Origin: a bacterium YEK0313
Lineage (GTDB): Bacteria; Pseudomonadota; Alphaproteobacteria; Rhizobiales; Phreatobacteraceae
DNA: 64,000 nt
Assembly (NCBI GenBank): GCA_000751295.2
Contig: CCMO02000001.1
Location: 2,157,501-2,221,500, forward strand
Direction: 5' to 3'
Below the pieces are notes generated by a model, which was not told the DNA's origin, did no database searches, and saw only the letters and a program-made list of their open reading frames with translations. This document shows, one piece after another, positions 35,097 to 43,323 of this stretch. The position numbers and the translations under genes were made by a program. Position 1 is the stretch's first letter. Each line of letters opens with the position of its first letter.

Positions 35097-36653
35097 TCAG
35101 TTTACCCGCCGTTCCTTGCTGTCCCAGAAGGGGCGCCGCAGCTCGCGCTTGAGGATCTTGCCGGCGCCCGACATGGGCAGGGGATTGTCGCTGATGTCGA
35201 CCGAGCGCGGGCACTTGTAGCCGGCGATGCGCTCCTTGCAGAAGGCGATGATCTCCTGCGCCGTGACGCTGACGCCGGGCTTGCGCATGACCACGGCATG
35301 GACCTGCTCGCCCCATTCTTCGCTGGGAATGCCGACCACGGCGCACTGCGCCACCGCCGGATGCTGGGCGACGACGTTCTCGACCTCGGTCGAATAGACG
35401 TTCTCGCCGCCCGAGATGATCATGTCCTTCACCCGGTCGACGACATAGACGAAGCCGTCGGCGTCCATGTAGCCGCCGTCGCCGGTATGCATCCAGCCGC
35501 CGGCAAGCGCCCGTTCGGTCTCCTCCGGTCGCTCCCAGTAGCCCATCATCACATTGTCGCCGCGGGCGACGATCTCGCCGACCGTGCCCAGCGGCACGGG
35601 CTGGTCCTCGGCATCGACGATGCGCACCTCGCAGCCGAGCGTCGCCCGCCCGCCCGACCGGTGGCGGCCCTTGGCCCGGCCCTCGCCGATATGTTCATGC
35701 CAGTGCAGGAGCGTCGCGATGGGCGACAGCTCCGTCATGCCGTAGGCTTGGCGGAACTTGGTGGCGGGCAGGGCGGCAATCGCCCGGTCCAGCACCGCTT
35801 CGCTGATCGGCGAGGCGCCGTAGATGATGTACTCGAGCGACGACATGTCGTGCGAGGCGAGCGCCGGGTGGTCGACCAGCATCTGGATCATGGTCGGCAC
35901 CAGAAGGACCTCGGTCACCTTCTCACGCGCGATGATCTCCATCACGCCTTCCGGCGTGAAGGCCTTGATGATGACGTTGGTGCCGCCGCTCAGCAGCAGC
36001 GAATACATGGCCGCGCCATTGGCGAGATGGAACATCGGGGCGGCATGCAGATAGGTGCAGGTCGGCGGGAACATCCCTTCGCCGAGGGCATTGAGCGCAT
36101 TGGCCATCAGGTTGCCATGGCTCAGCATCACGCCCTTGGATCGTCCGGTCGTGCCGCCGGTATAGAAGATGCCGGCGAGATCCTCGCTCTTGCGCATGGC
36201 GTCGGGAACCGGATCGCTCTCGGCGATCAAGCCTTCATAGTCGCGCATGCCGGCGGGGGCCGCGTCGTCGTCAGCATAGACGAGGCCGAGGCCCTCGATT
36301 GCGCCCGCCAGCGTGCCGCCCACCGTGGCGAAGGCCTTGTCGACGATCAGGAGCTTGGCCCGGCAGTCGCGCAGCGCGTCCTCGTTCTCGAGCGGCGACC
36401 AGCGGATGTTGAGCGGGACGATCACCGCGCCCGCCCAGGCCGCGGCGAGATAGGCTTCGAGATAGCGGTCGGAGTTGAGGCTGAGGATGGCGACCCGGTC
36501 GCCGGGCGCAATGCCGAGCCGAGCCAGGCCGCCGGCCAGGCGCGGAATGCGCTCGCCCATGTCGGCCCAGGTCTTGCGGCGGTCGCCGCAGACGACGGCA
36601 AGGCCGCCGGAATTGATCTGCAGCGCGCGCTTGAAGCCGTGCGTGATGTTCAT
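35097..36653 (-). CDS. Acyl-CoA synthetase
   Basis: A 518-residue ligase with the ATP loop YTGGTTGRSKGVMLSH near 171, YGMTELSP near 300, TGDGGYMDADGFVYVVDRVKDMI near 385-407, GGENVYSTEVE and a C-terminal GAGKILKRE lysine. GDGG in place of GDIG or GDLG is a mild variation. It lies between tetR (64 bases upstream) and the second ligase (93 bases downstream), all leftward. Two ligases in one arm suggest either two substrates or two stages of the same pathway, for instance the starting acid and a shortened product. Confidence 0.93.
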   Translation of the reverse strand: MNITHGFKRALQINSGGLAVVCGDRRKTWADMGERIPRLAGGLARLGIAPGDRVAILSLNSDRYLEAYLAAAWAGAVIVPLNIRWSPLENEDALRDCRAKLLIVDKAFATVGGTLAGAIEGLGLVYADDDAAPAGMRDYEGLIAESDPVPDAMRKSEDLAGIFYTGGTTGRSKGVMLSHGNLMANALNALGEGMFPPTCTYLHAAPMFHLANGAAMYSLLLSGGTNVIIKAFTPEGVMEIIAREKVTEVLLVPTMIQMLVDHPALASHDMSSLEYIIYGASPISEAVLDRAIAALPATKFRQAYGMTELSPIATLLHWHEHIGEGRAKGRHRSGGRATLGCEVRIVDAEDQPVPLGTVGEIVARGDNVMMGYWERPEETERALAGGWMHTGDGGYMDADGFVYVVDRVKDMIISGGENVYSTEVENVVAQHPAVAQCAVVGIPSEEWGEQVHAVVMRKPGVSVTAQEIIAFCKERIAGYKCPRSVDISDNPLPMSGAGKILKRELRRPFWDSKERRVN

Positions 36654-36716
36654 GTTTGGCGTTCTCCCTCGAGGTTGGTGCGGCGGGCCTCTTGACGGGC
36701 CTTGGCGCCGGGGCGG

Positions 36717-37364
36717 CTAATGGGCGGCGATGCCTCCGGTCAGCCGTTCTGCGAATTCGTTTGCGATCGCCTCGGCCGACATGGGGCCGTCGGGGTCGTA
36801 CCAATGGCCGATCCAGTTCAGCGATCCGGCAATGGCGAAGGCGGCGAGCTTCGGGTCGCACGGCATGATCGAGCCGTCGGCGATACCCTCCTCGATACGC
36901 AACCGGAACGCGGTGTCGTAGCCGCGTTTCGAGCGGCGCACCGAGGCGCGCGCTTCCGGCGACAGCTCGCGCTCGTCGAGCCGCGTGACGCACATGCCGA
37001 ACTCGCTGGTGATCGCCTTCACATAGGCGCGGATCAGCGCGCGCACCTTGTCGAGGCCGGTGCCGTCCAGACTGTCGAGCGCTTCGATCATTGCGTCATA
37101 GGTGTCCTGGCCGATGCGATAGCATTCGACCAGGATCTCTTCCTTGCTGCGGAAATAGTTGTAGAGCGCCGGCTTGGTGATGTTCAGCCGCGCCGCCACC
37201 TCGTTGAGCGTGGTGCGATGGTAGCCTTCGGTCAGGAACATCTTCACGGCCATACGCAATACCGCCTCGCGCTTCTCGTCGCGGGCCCTGCGGCGGTCCT
37301 CGAAGGGCACCCAGGGCGGGGTTTCCTTGAGCTTGGTACGCCCGGCCATGTGCTCCTGTCCCAT
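36717..37364 (-). CDS. TetR-family transcriptional regulator
   Basis: A 215-residue TetR regulator. The N-terminal helix-turn-helix is at about 30-75 (AVKMFLTEGYHRTTLNEVAARLNITKPALYNYFRSKEEILVEC); the rest is the helical ligand domain, including a region often found in acyl-CoA-responsive FadR/PsrA-like TetR proteins. Two starts are possible: 37364 (AAAGGA close upstream) and 37349. It is divergent from the thiolase operon; the gap holds overlapping divergent promoters and a perfect 10-base palindrome, a textbook arrangement for repression of both arms and of itself. The effector is probably an acyl-CoA of the pathway. Confidence 0.93.
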   Translation of the reverse strand: MGQEHMAGRTKLKETPPWVPFEDRRRARDEKREAVLRMAVKMFLTEGYHRTTLNEVAARLNITKPALYNYFRSKEEILVECYRIGQDTYDAMIEALDSLDGTGLDKVRALIRAYVKAITSEFGMCVTRLDERELSPEARASVRRSKRGYDTAFRLRIEEGIADGSIMPCDPKLAAFAIAGSLNWIGHWYDPDGPMSAEAIANEFAERLTGGIAAH

Positions 37365-37381
37365 CGTCCTTTCGGCCTGGA

Positions 37382-37431
37382 TTGACCGTTTTCAGTGCGT
37401 CATATATTACCCATGGGTCATTTAATGTCCA
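37382..37431. promoter_or_regulatory. Overlapping divergent promoters with TetR operator
   Basis: Rightward promoter: TTGACC (37382-37387), 17-base spacer, TATTAC (37405-37410), facing the thiolase operon. Leftward promoter: TGGACA (37431-37426), 16-base spacer, TAATAT (37409-37404), facing tetR and the ligases. The perfect palindrome ACCCATGGGT (37409-37418) sits in the leftward spacer and touches the rightward -10, so one bound TetR dimer could close both. Boxes are read by eye from consensus. Confidence 0.65.
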
Positions 37432-37454
37432 GACGGTAACTTATGGAGGAACGC

Positions 37455-38639
37455 ATGGCGTCCGGTGTCGTCGTCGCAGGCGTTGGCATGATCCCCTTCG
37501 CAAAGCCTGGCGCCAGCGCGCCCTACCATGAGATGGGCGCCGAGGCCGGCCGCCTGGCCCTGGCCGATGCCGGCATCGGCTACGACCAGATCGAGCAGGC
37601 CTATGCCGGCTATGTCTATGGCGACTCCACCGCCGGCCAGCTCGCGATCTATCCGATCGGCATGACCGGCATCCCCGTCATCAACGTCAACAACAACTGC
37701 TCGACGGGTTCGACCGCGCTGTTCCTGGCGCGCCAGGCGATCGCTTCGGGCGCCGCCGACTGCGTGCTGGCGCTTGGTTTCGAGCAGATGAAGCCGGGCG
37801 CGCTCGGTGCGGTCTTCACCGATCGGCCGAGCCCGTTCGAGACCTTCGACAAGGTGACCGACGAACTGGTCGGCGCGCCGGAGATCCCGCTGGCCCTGCG
37901 CTATTTCGGCGGCGCCGGCATGAGCCACATGAAGAAGTACGGCACGACCATGGAGGCCTTCGCCAAGGTGCGCGCCAAGGCGAGCCGGCATGCCGTCAAC
38001 AACCCGCTGGCGATCTTCCGCAAGGAGGTCACTACCGAGCAGGTGATGAACGACCAGGTGATCTGGCCCGGCGTCATGACTCGCCTGATGGCCTGCCCGC
38101 CGACCTGCGGCGCCGCGGCGGCCGTGCTGGTGTCGGAGGCCTTCGCCAAGCGCCACGGCATCCGCACCGACGTGCGCATTGCCGCCCAGGCCATGACCAC
38201 CGACACGCCCTCGACCTTCGACAGCGCCGACATGATGCGGGTGGTGGGCTACGACATGTCCAAGGCGGCCGCCGCCAAGGTCTATGAGGCGGCCGGCATC
38301 GGCCCCGACGACCTCGATGTGGTCGAGCTGCACGACTGCTTCGCGCACAATGAGCTGATCACCTACGAGGCGCTGGGCCTCTGTCCCGAAGGCGGCGCGG
38401 AGCGCTTCATCGATGCCGGCGACAACACCTATGGCGGCAAGGTGGTGACCAACCCGTCCGGCGGCCTTCTGTCGAAAGGCCACCCGCTCGGCGCCACCGG
38501 TCTTGCCCAGTGCTACGAGCTGACGCGCCAGCTGCGCGGCACGGCCGGCGCGACGCAGGTCGAAGGGGCGCGGCATGCCCTGCAGCACAATCTCGGGCTC
38601 GGCGGCGCCTGCGTCGTCACGCTCTATGAGCAGGCATGA
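37455..38639 (+). CDS. Thiolase-family protein (acetyl-CoA acyltransferase / SCP-x thiolase type)
   Basis: A 394-residue thiolase of the SCP-x/lipid-transfer-protein subgroup. The acyl-accepting Cys is Cys82 in NNNCSTG, and the second motif is GHPLGATG with His343. The NEAF-type motif appears as HDCFAHNE. Such enzymes cleave 3-ketoacyl-CoA, often branched or steroid side-chain types. The ATG at 37455 has GGAGG at good distance; an in-frame ATG at 37443 is less likely. It is the first gene of the rightward operon under TetR control. A DUF35 partner often found with this subgroup is absent here; a FAS1-like dehydratase gene follows instead. Confidence 0.9.
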   Translation: MASGVVVAGVGMIPFAKPGASAPYHEMGAEAGRLALADAGIGYDQIEQAYAGYVYGDSTAGQLAIYPIGMTGIPVINVNNNCSTGSTALFLARQAIASGAADCVLALGFEQMKPGALGAVFTDRPSPFETFDKVTDELVGAPEIPLALRYFGGAGMSHMKKYGTTMEAFAKVRAKASRHAVNNPLAIFRKEVTTEQVMNDQVIWPGVMTRLMACPPTCGAAAAVLVSEAFAKRHGIRTDVRIAAQAMTTDTPSTFDSADMMRVVGYDMSKAAAAKVYEAAGIGPDDLDVVELHDCFAHNELITYEALGLCPEGGAERFIDAGDNTYGGKVVTNPSGGLLSKGHPLGATGLAQCYELTRQLRGTAGATQVEGARHALQHNLGLGGACVVTLYEQA

Positions 38640-39091
38640 GGCGCATCATGGTCGATCAATCCGCCGTTGGGTGCCGGTTCTCGCCGGTCACGGCCCGGGT
38701 CGAGCCGGGGCGCCTGCGCTATTTCTTCAACACGACGGGCGAGACCAATCCGGTCTACCGCGACGAGGCGGCCGCCAAGGCCGCCGGCTTTGCCGGCGTG
38801 CCGGTGCCGCCGACCTACCTGTTCTGTCTGGAAATGATGGACAATGACCGGCCGTTCGAATTCCTCGAAGCGCTGAACATCGATCTCGCCAGAGTGCTTC
38901 ATGGCGAGCAGGGCTTCATCTATCACGCGCCCATCCTGGTCGGCGACACGCTGACCTTCGTCTCCGAAGTGACGGACGTGGCGGTGAAGAAAGGCGGCGC
39001 GCTCACCTTCGTCGGCGTCAAGACCAAGGTGACCAATCAGGACGGGCGCCACGTCGCGGATACGACGCGCACCATCGTGGTCCGGAACTGA
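38636..39091 (+). CDS. MaoC-like dehydratase, FAS1-type N-terminal hot-dog domain
   Basis: A 151-residue single hot-dog protein of the MaoC_dehydrat_N/FAS1-like group (RYFFNTTGETNPVYRDEAAAKAAGFAGVPVPPTYLF). This half usually lacks the catalytic Asp-His pair and works as a partner of a catalytic MaoC subunit, as in the heteromeric steroid enoyl-CoA hydratases. The catalytic half is the very next gene. The ATG at 38636 overlaps the thiolase stop (ATGA); an ATG at 38648 is also possible. Together the two should hydrate a 2-enoyl-CoA in the cytoplasm. Confidence 0.88.
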   Translation: MRRIMVDQSAVGCRFSPVTARVEPGRLRYFFNTTGETNPVYRDEAAAKAAGFAGVPVPPTYLFCLEMMDNDRPFEFLEALNIDLARVLHGEQGFIYHAPILVGDTLTFVSEVTDVAVKKGGALTFVGVKTKVTNQDGRHVADTTRTIVVRN

Positions 39092-39102
39092 AGGAGGCAA
39101 CC

Positions 39103-39525
39103 ATGACCGAGCCATCCAAGGATCTGGCCTCCGCCGCAGTCGGCGATCGGCTGGTGTTCAAGACCTTCCCGCCGATCACCCGCCATCGCCTGGCGCTCTA
39201 TTGCGGTGCGTCCGGCGACCACAACCCGATCCATGTCGACATCGATTTCGCCAAACAAGCCGGTTTTCCGGACGTCTTCAGTCACGGCATGCTGGTCATG
39301 GCCTATCTCGGCCAGGCCCTCACCGACGCGGTGCCGCCGCAGGCGATCCGGTCGTTCTCGACCCGCTTCGCCGCGATCACCCAGCTCGGCGCCCGGCTGA
39401 CCTGCGAGGGCACGGTGACCGAGCTGTTCGAGGCGGCGGGCGAGAAGCGCGCACGGCTCGCCCTGACCACCAAGGATGCCGACGGCGAGGTGAAGCTCGC
39501 CGGTGAAGCCGTCGTCGCGCTCTGA
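39103..39525 (+). CDS. MaoC-family (R)-specific enoyl-CoA hydratase subunit
   Basis: A 140-residue hot-dog dehydratase with the hydratase-2 motif YCGASGDHNPIHVDIDFAKQAGF (about residues 31-53), where Asp39 and His44 are the catalytic pair, and FSHGMLVMAYLGQ after it. It adds water to trans-2-enoyl-CoA to give the (R)-3-hydroxyacyl-CoA. It starts 11 bases after the non-catalytic partner gene with GGAGG upstream, so the two probably form one heteromeric enzyme. The next gene is an SDR that can oxidise the 3-hydroxyacyl-CoA. Confidence 0.92.
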   Translation: MTEPSKDLASAAVGDRLVFKTFPPITRHRLALYCGASGDHNPIHVDIDFAKQAGFPDVFSHGMLVMAYLGQALTDAVPPQAIRSFSTRFAAITQLGARLTCEGTVTELFEAAGEKRARLALTTKDADGEVKLAGEAVVAL

Positions 39526-39564
39526 AGGCGCGCCTCCCTCATTCAGATGCAAAGGAATCCGCTC

Positions 39565-40392
39565 ATGGCCAAACTGTCCGGAAAGGTTGCGCTCGTCTCC
39601 GGCTCGGGCCGCGGCATCGGCCGCGCCATCGCGCTCAAGCTCGCCTCCGAAGGCGCCAAGGTCGTCGTCAACGATCTCGACGCCGAACCGGGCGATGCGG
39701 TCGCGGCCGAGATCAAGGCCTCGGGCGGCGAGGCCATCGCCGTCAATGGCAGCGTGACCGATACGGGGTTCGCCGACCGCTTCGTCGGCGCCGCGATGGA
39801 GACCTTCGGCGGCCTCGACATCATCGTCAACAATGCCGGCTATACCTGGGACTCGACCATCCAGAAGATGACCGACGAGCAGTTCCAGGCCATGCTCGAC
39901 GTGCATCTGGTGGCGCCGTTCCGCATCCTGCGCGCCGCCTCCGAGCCGATCCGCGTGCTCGCCAAGCGCGACGCCGAGGCGGGCCGCGAGGTGTTCCGCA
40001 AGGTCGTCAACATTTCCTCGATCGCCGGCCTCTACGGCAATGCCGGCCAGGCCAGCTATTCCTCGGCCAAGGCCTCGCTGATCGGGCTCACCCGCACGCT
40101 CTGCAAGGAGTGGGGACGCTACAAGGTCAACGTGAACTGCGTCGCCTTCGGCCTGATCAAGACGCGCCTGACCCAGGCGATCGAGAGCCAGCAGAAGACG
40201 ATCGACGTCGCCGGCCGCGAGATCAAGGTCGGCGTCCAGCCGGCGCTGCTCGAGACCATGGACCGGATGATTCCGCTCGGTCGGGCCGGCACGCCGGAAG
40301 AGGCGGCGGACGCAGTCTATCTCTTCTGCAGCCCGGAATCGAACTATGTCAGCGGCCAGGTCCTGGTCTGCGGCGGCGGCATCCTGATGTGA
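39565..40392 (+). CDS. SDR-family 3-hydroxyacyl-CoA dehydrogenase-like
   Basis: A 275-residue SDR with SGSGRGIGRAIALKLASEG (cofactor loop), VVVNDLD (Asp for NAD+), NNAGYTWD, catalytic Ser in VVNISSIAG and Tyr-x3-Lys in ASYSSAKASLIG. The ATG at 39565 has AAGGAAT before it. There is an insertion after the active-site strand (KRDAEAGREVFRK), as in (R)-3-hydroxyacyl-CoA dehydrogenases of peroxisomal multifunctional-enzyme type. It lies between the MaoC hydratase and an enoyl-CoA hydratase, which fits oxidation of the (R)-3-hydroxyacyl-CoA to the ketoacyl-CoA that the thiolase cleaves. Confidence 0.9.
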   Translation: MAKLSGKVALVSGSGRGIGRAIALKLASEGAKVVVNDLDAEPGDAVAAEIKASGGEAIAVNGSVTDTGFADRFVGAAMETFGGLDIIVNNAGYTWDSTIQKMTDEQFQAMLDVHLVAPFRILRAASEPIRVLAKRDAEAGREVFRKVVNISSIAGLYGNAGQASYSSAKASLIGLTRTLCKEWGRYKVNVNCVAFGLIKTRLTQAIESQQKTIDVAGREIKVGVQPALLETMDRMIPLGRAGTPEEAADAVYLFCSPESNYVSGQVLVCGGGILM

Positions 40393-40403
40393 GGAGGTGA
40401 TCC

Positions 40404-41189
40404 ATGGGCGCGCCGGCACGGCTCGACTATGACGGCCCGGTCGCGACGATCACGCTCGATCGTCCCGAACGGTTCAACGCCCTGGACCGCGACGCGGCGC
40501 TTGCGCTGTTCGCCATAGGGCAGGAGCTTGCGGAGCGCCGCGACGTCAGGGTGATCGTCATCCGCGGCGCCGGACGGTCGTTCTGCGCCGGCGGCGACAT
40601 CGAGACCTTCGCGGCGCATATCGACGCGACGGGGCCGATGGTGACCGGCATCCTGGAGCCGACCCATGCCTTCCTGACGATTCTCAGAACCCATCCCGCC
40701 GTGGTGGTGACGAGCGTGCAGGGCGCAGCGGCCGGCGGCGGCCTGTCGCTCGCCTTCATGGGCGATCTCTGCGTTGCCGCCGACACCGCCCGGTTCACCC
40801 CTGCCTATATCCGGCTCGGCGTGTCGCCGGATGCCGGCGGCACGGTCGGGCTCGCCCGTATCGTCGGCGCCCGCCGCGCCATGCAGATCTTCCTGATGGA
40901 GGATGGCTTCAGCGCGGCCCAGGCGGAAAGCTGGGGTCTCGTCAACAAGGTGGTGCCGGAGGCCGAGCTCGGCGCCGAGACCGCGGCGCTGGCGAAGCGG
41001 CTGGCCGGCTTCAGCCCGGCCGCGGTGGCGGCGACCAAGCGCCTGATCCACGGCACGGCGGGCCGCTCCATGGCCGAACAGCTCGATGCCGAGCTCAACG
41101 AACTCATCGGCTGCATGGAGACGGAAGCGTTCCGCGAGGCGGTGCACCGTTTCCTCGCCAAGGCCGGCAAGACGGGAGGCCGCGCATGA
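40404..41189 (+). CDS. Enoyl-CoA hydratase/isomerase family protein
   Basis: A 261-residue crotonase. It has the oxyanion-hole segments FCAGGDIETF (about 58-67) and GAAAGGGLSLAFMGDLCVAAD (about 108-128), plus FTPAYIRLGVSPDAGGTVGLAR. At the classic Glu positions Asp and Gly residues are found (SPDAGGT), so it may be an isomerase or hydrolase rather than a standard hydratase. The ribosome site AGGAGGTGA is near perfect. It shares an ATGA overlap with the following acyl-CoA dehydrogenase. In this pathway it may act on double-bond position or on a branched intermediate. Confidence 0.92.
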   Translation: MGAPARLDYDGPVATITLDRPERFNALDRDAALALFAIGQELAERRDVRVIVIRGAGRSFCAGGDIETFAAHIDATGPMVTGILEPTHAFLTILRTHPAVVVTSVQGAAAGGGLSLAFMGDLCVAADTARFTPAYIRLGVSPDAGGTVGLARIVGARRAMQIFLMEDGFSAAQAESWGLVNKVVPEAELGAETAALAKRLAGFSPAAVAATKRLIHGTAGRSMAEQLDAELNELIGCMETEAFREAVHRFLAKAGKTGGRA

Positions 41190-42337
41190 CCTATCGCTCG
41201 CCCTGGATGACCGAGGAACTCGACGCTTTCCGCGACCCGTTCCGCCGCTTCCTGACCAAGGACCTCGCGCCGCATGCCGAGCGCTGGCGCCGCGAGAAGA
41301 TCACCGACCGCTCCGCCTGGCGGGCGCTCGGCGACATGGGGGCGCTGCTCGCCGGCGTTCCCGAGGCCTATGGCGGCCTCGGCGCGACCTTCGCCTACGA
41401 AGCCGCGGTGACCGAGGATCTCGAAGACATCGTACCGGAAATCGCCGGTCCGGTCGGCGTCCACAGCACGATCGTCGCGCATTACATCCTTGCCTATGGC
41501 ACGGAGGAGCAAAAGCAGCGCTGGCTACCCAAAATGGCCAGGGGCGAGCTGATCGGCGCGGTCGCCATGACCGAGCCGGGCACCGGCTCGGATCTGCAGG
41601 CGGTGCGCACCACCGCGCGCAAGCGCGGCAATTCTTATGTGCTGAACGGTTCCAAGACCTTCATCACCAATGGCCAGCTCGCCGACATCATCGTCGTCGT
41701 CGCGCGGACCGGTGACGAGGCGGCCGGCGCCAAGGGCATTTCGCTGCTGGTGCTCGAGGCCGAGGGCAATGACGGCTTCCGCCGAGGCCGCAACCTGGAC
41801 AAGATCGGCATGAATGCTTCCGACACGTCGGAACTGTTCTTCGACGATGCCGTCGTGCCGCCGGAGAACCTGCTCGGCGAGACCGAGGGCCAGGGTTTTG
41901 CCCAGCTCATGCAGCAATTGCCGCGCGAGCGCCTGTCGCTCGCCGTCGGCGCAGTGGCGGCGATGGAAAAGGCGCTCAGGCTCACCGTCGACTATACCCG
42001 CGAGCGCAAGGCCTTCGGCCAGCCGATCATCGCCTTCCAGAACTCGGCCTTCAAGCTCGCCGAGCGCAAGACCGAGACGATGATCGCGCGCATCTTCGTC
42101 GACTGGTGCATCACCCAGCTGATCGCCGGCGAGCTCGACACGGTCACCGCCTCCATGGCCAAATGGTGGTGCTCGCAGAAGCAGAACGAGACGATCGACG
42201 AATGCCTGCAGCTGCATGGCGGCTACGGCTATATGCAGGAATTCCCGATCGGCCGCATGTTCGTCGATGCCCGCATCCAGAAGATCTATGGCGGCACCAA
42301 CGAGATCATGAAGCTCCTGATCGCGCGTTCGCTCTGA
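41186..42337 (+). CDS. Acyl-CoA dehydrogenase
   Basis: A 383-residue FAD-dependent acyl-CoA dehydrogenase. AMTEPGTGSDLQ (about 127-138) and the FAD-binding TNGQLADIIVV are present, with YTRERKAFGQPI near 270 and the C-terminal QLHGGYGYMQEFPIGRMFVDARIQKIYGGTNEIMK. The base Glu is probably Glu-Phe in YMQEFPI or nearby, as in short- and medium-chain enzymes. It oxidises acyl-CoA to 2-enoyl-CoA and passes electrons to ETF. It overlaps the crotonase stop by 4 bases and is the last gene of the TetR-controlled rightward operon. Confidence 0.94.
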   Translation: MTYRSPWMTEELDAFRDPFRRFLTKDLAPHAERWRREKITDRSAWRALGDMGALLAGVPEAYGGLGATFAYEAAVTEDLEDIVPEIAGPVGVHSTIVAHYILAYGTEEQKQRWLPKMARGELIGAVAMTEPGTGSDLQAVRTTARKRGNSYVLNGSKTFITNGQLADIIVVVARTGDEAAGAKGISLLVLEAEGNDGFRRGRNLDKIGMNASDTSELFFDDAVVPPENLLGETEGQGFAQLMQQLPRERLSLAVGAVAAMEKALRLTVDYTRERKAFGQPIIAFQNSAFKLAERKTETMIARIFVDWCITQLIAGELDTVTASMAKWWCSQKQNETIDECLQLHGGYGYMQEFPIGRMFVDARIQKIYGGTNEIMKLLIARSL

Positions 42338-42436
42338 CGCGGGTTCGGCATGGCGGTGGCGCGCGCGTGACGTGGCGCGGCGGAGGACGGCGGCTTAGGC
42401 TCGTCCCCCGCGCGTCACTTCAACGGGAACCCCACC

Positions 42437-43234
42437 ATGCGTCCGCATATGCTGAATGTCGCCCCCGGCCGTCTGCCGCCCGGTGCCATCGGGCACAATC
42501 GCGGCGTGGTGAAGCGCAACTACGCCTTCATGCCGCCGGAGGGCGTGCTGAAGAGCCGGCTGCCGGCCTATGACGCGACCGTCGCCCGCTTTCTGGCCGC
42601 GCCGGTGCTCGGCGCGCAATTCGCCCAGTTCGTGCTCGAGATCGCTCCGGGGGGCGGCAGCAATCGCACCATTGCCGAAGCCGGCATCCAGCACTTCTTT
42701 TACGTGCTTTCGGGCGCCGCGGTCGTCCGCGTCGACGGCACCGGACCGGTGGAGCTGCCGGCGGGCGGCTTCTTCTACGTGCCGCCCGGCTCGGGGTTCT
42801 CGGTGAAGAACGAGGGCGAGCGCGAGGCGCGGCTGCTGGGCCTGCGCAAGCGCTACGAGGCGATCGATCTTCCCGTGCCGGAGCCGATCGTCTCCCATCG
42901 CGACCGGGTGCCGCGGGAAAACCCGACGGGGCTCGAAGGCCGCGGCTTCCAGTTCCTGCTGCCCTTCGGCGACATGCGCTTCGATTTCGAGATGAACCTC
43001 ATGTGGTTCCAGACGGGTGCCTGCTTTCCCGACGTCGAGACCCATGTGATGGAGCACGGGCTCTATATGCTGCGCGGGCAGGGGCTCTATTTCCTCGGCG
43101 AGGACTGGCACGAGATCTGGGCCGACGATTTCATCTGGATGGGCGGTTTCTGTCCGCAGCAGTTCTATCCGACCGGCTTCGAGGAGGCCGAATATCTCCT
43201 CTACAAGAACGTCAACCGCGACATTGCGCTGTAG
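42437..43234 (+). CDS. (S)-ureidoglycine aminohydrolase-like bicupin
   Basis: A 265-residue bicupin matching the AllE/UGlyAH family. The manganese set of the second cupin is intact: Glu201, His203 and His207 in ETHVMEH and Gln241 in CPQQFYP, with the same spacing as in the plant enzyme. The family releases ammonia from (S)-ureidoglycine during allantoin breakdown. No other allantoin gene is near; it follows the beta-oxidation operon by 99 bases and faces an SDR. So it is either an isolated purine-catabolism gene or a paralogue with another ureido substrate. Start: ATG at 42437, with an alternative ATG 4 codons later. Confidence 0.88.
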   Translation: MRPHMLNVAPGRLPPGAIGHNRGVVKRNYAFMPPEGVLKSRLPAYDATVARFLAAPVLGAQFAQFVLEIAPGGGSNRTIAEAGIQHFFYVLSGAAVVRVDGTGPVELPAGGFFYVPPGSGFSVKNEGEREARLLGLRKRYEAIDLPVPEPIVSHRDRVPRENPTGLEGRGFQFLLPFGDMRFDFEMNLMWFQTGACFPDVETHVMEHGLYMLRGQGLYFLGEDWHEIWADDFIWMGGFCPQQFYPTGFEEAEYLLYKNVNRDIAL

Positions 43235-43246
43235 AGTGGAGCCATC

Positions 43247-43289
43247 GAAAACCTCGCGGCCCGCCGATCGAGAGCGGCGAGCCGCGAGG
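43247..43289 (-). terminator. Rho-independent terminator between convergent genes
   Basis: CCTCGCGGC (43252-43260) pairs perfectly with GCCGCGAGG (43281-43289), with a further inner 4-base pairing. On the minus strand the hairpin is followed directly by TTTT (43251-43248), so it should end the leftward SDR transcript. On the plus strand no T-run follows. Confidence 0.7.
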
Positions 43290-43323
43290 CGGAACCGTCG
43301 GTCGTCTGCGCTGCCTGAAGTGG

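Noticed and set aside
33459..36695. A 1078-codon plus-strand frame antisense to both acyl-CoA ligases
   Set aside because: It exactly mirrors two real ligase genes with strong motifs, has a His/Asp/Gly/Arg-rich composition without domains, and comes from high GC at third codon positions.
43252..43289. The hairpin after the ureidoglycine gene as a terminator for both strands
   Set aside because: Only the minus strand has a T-run directly after the stem.
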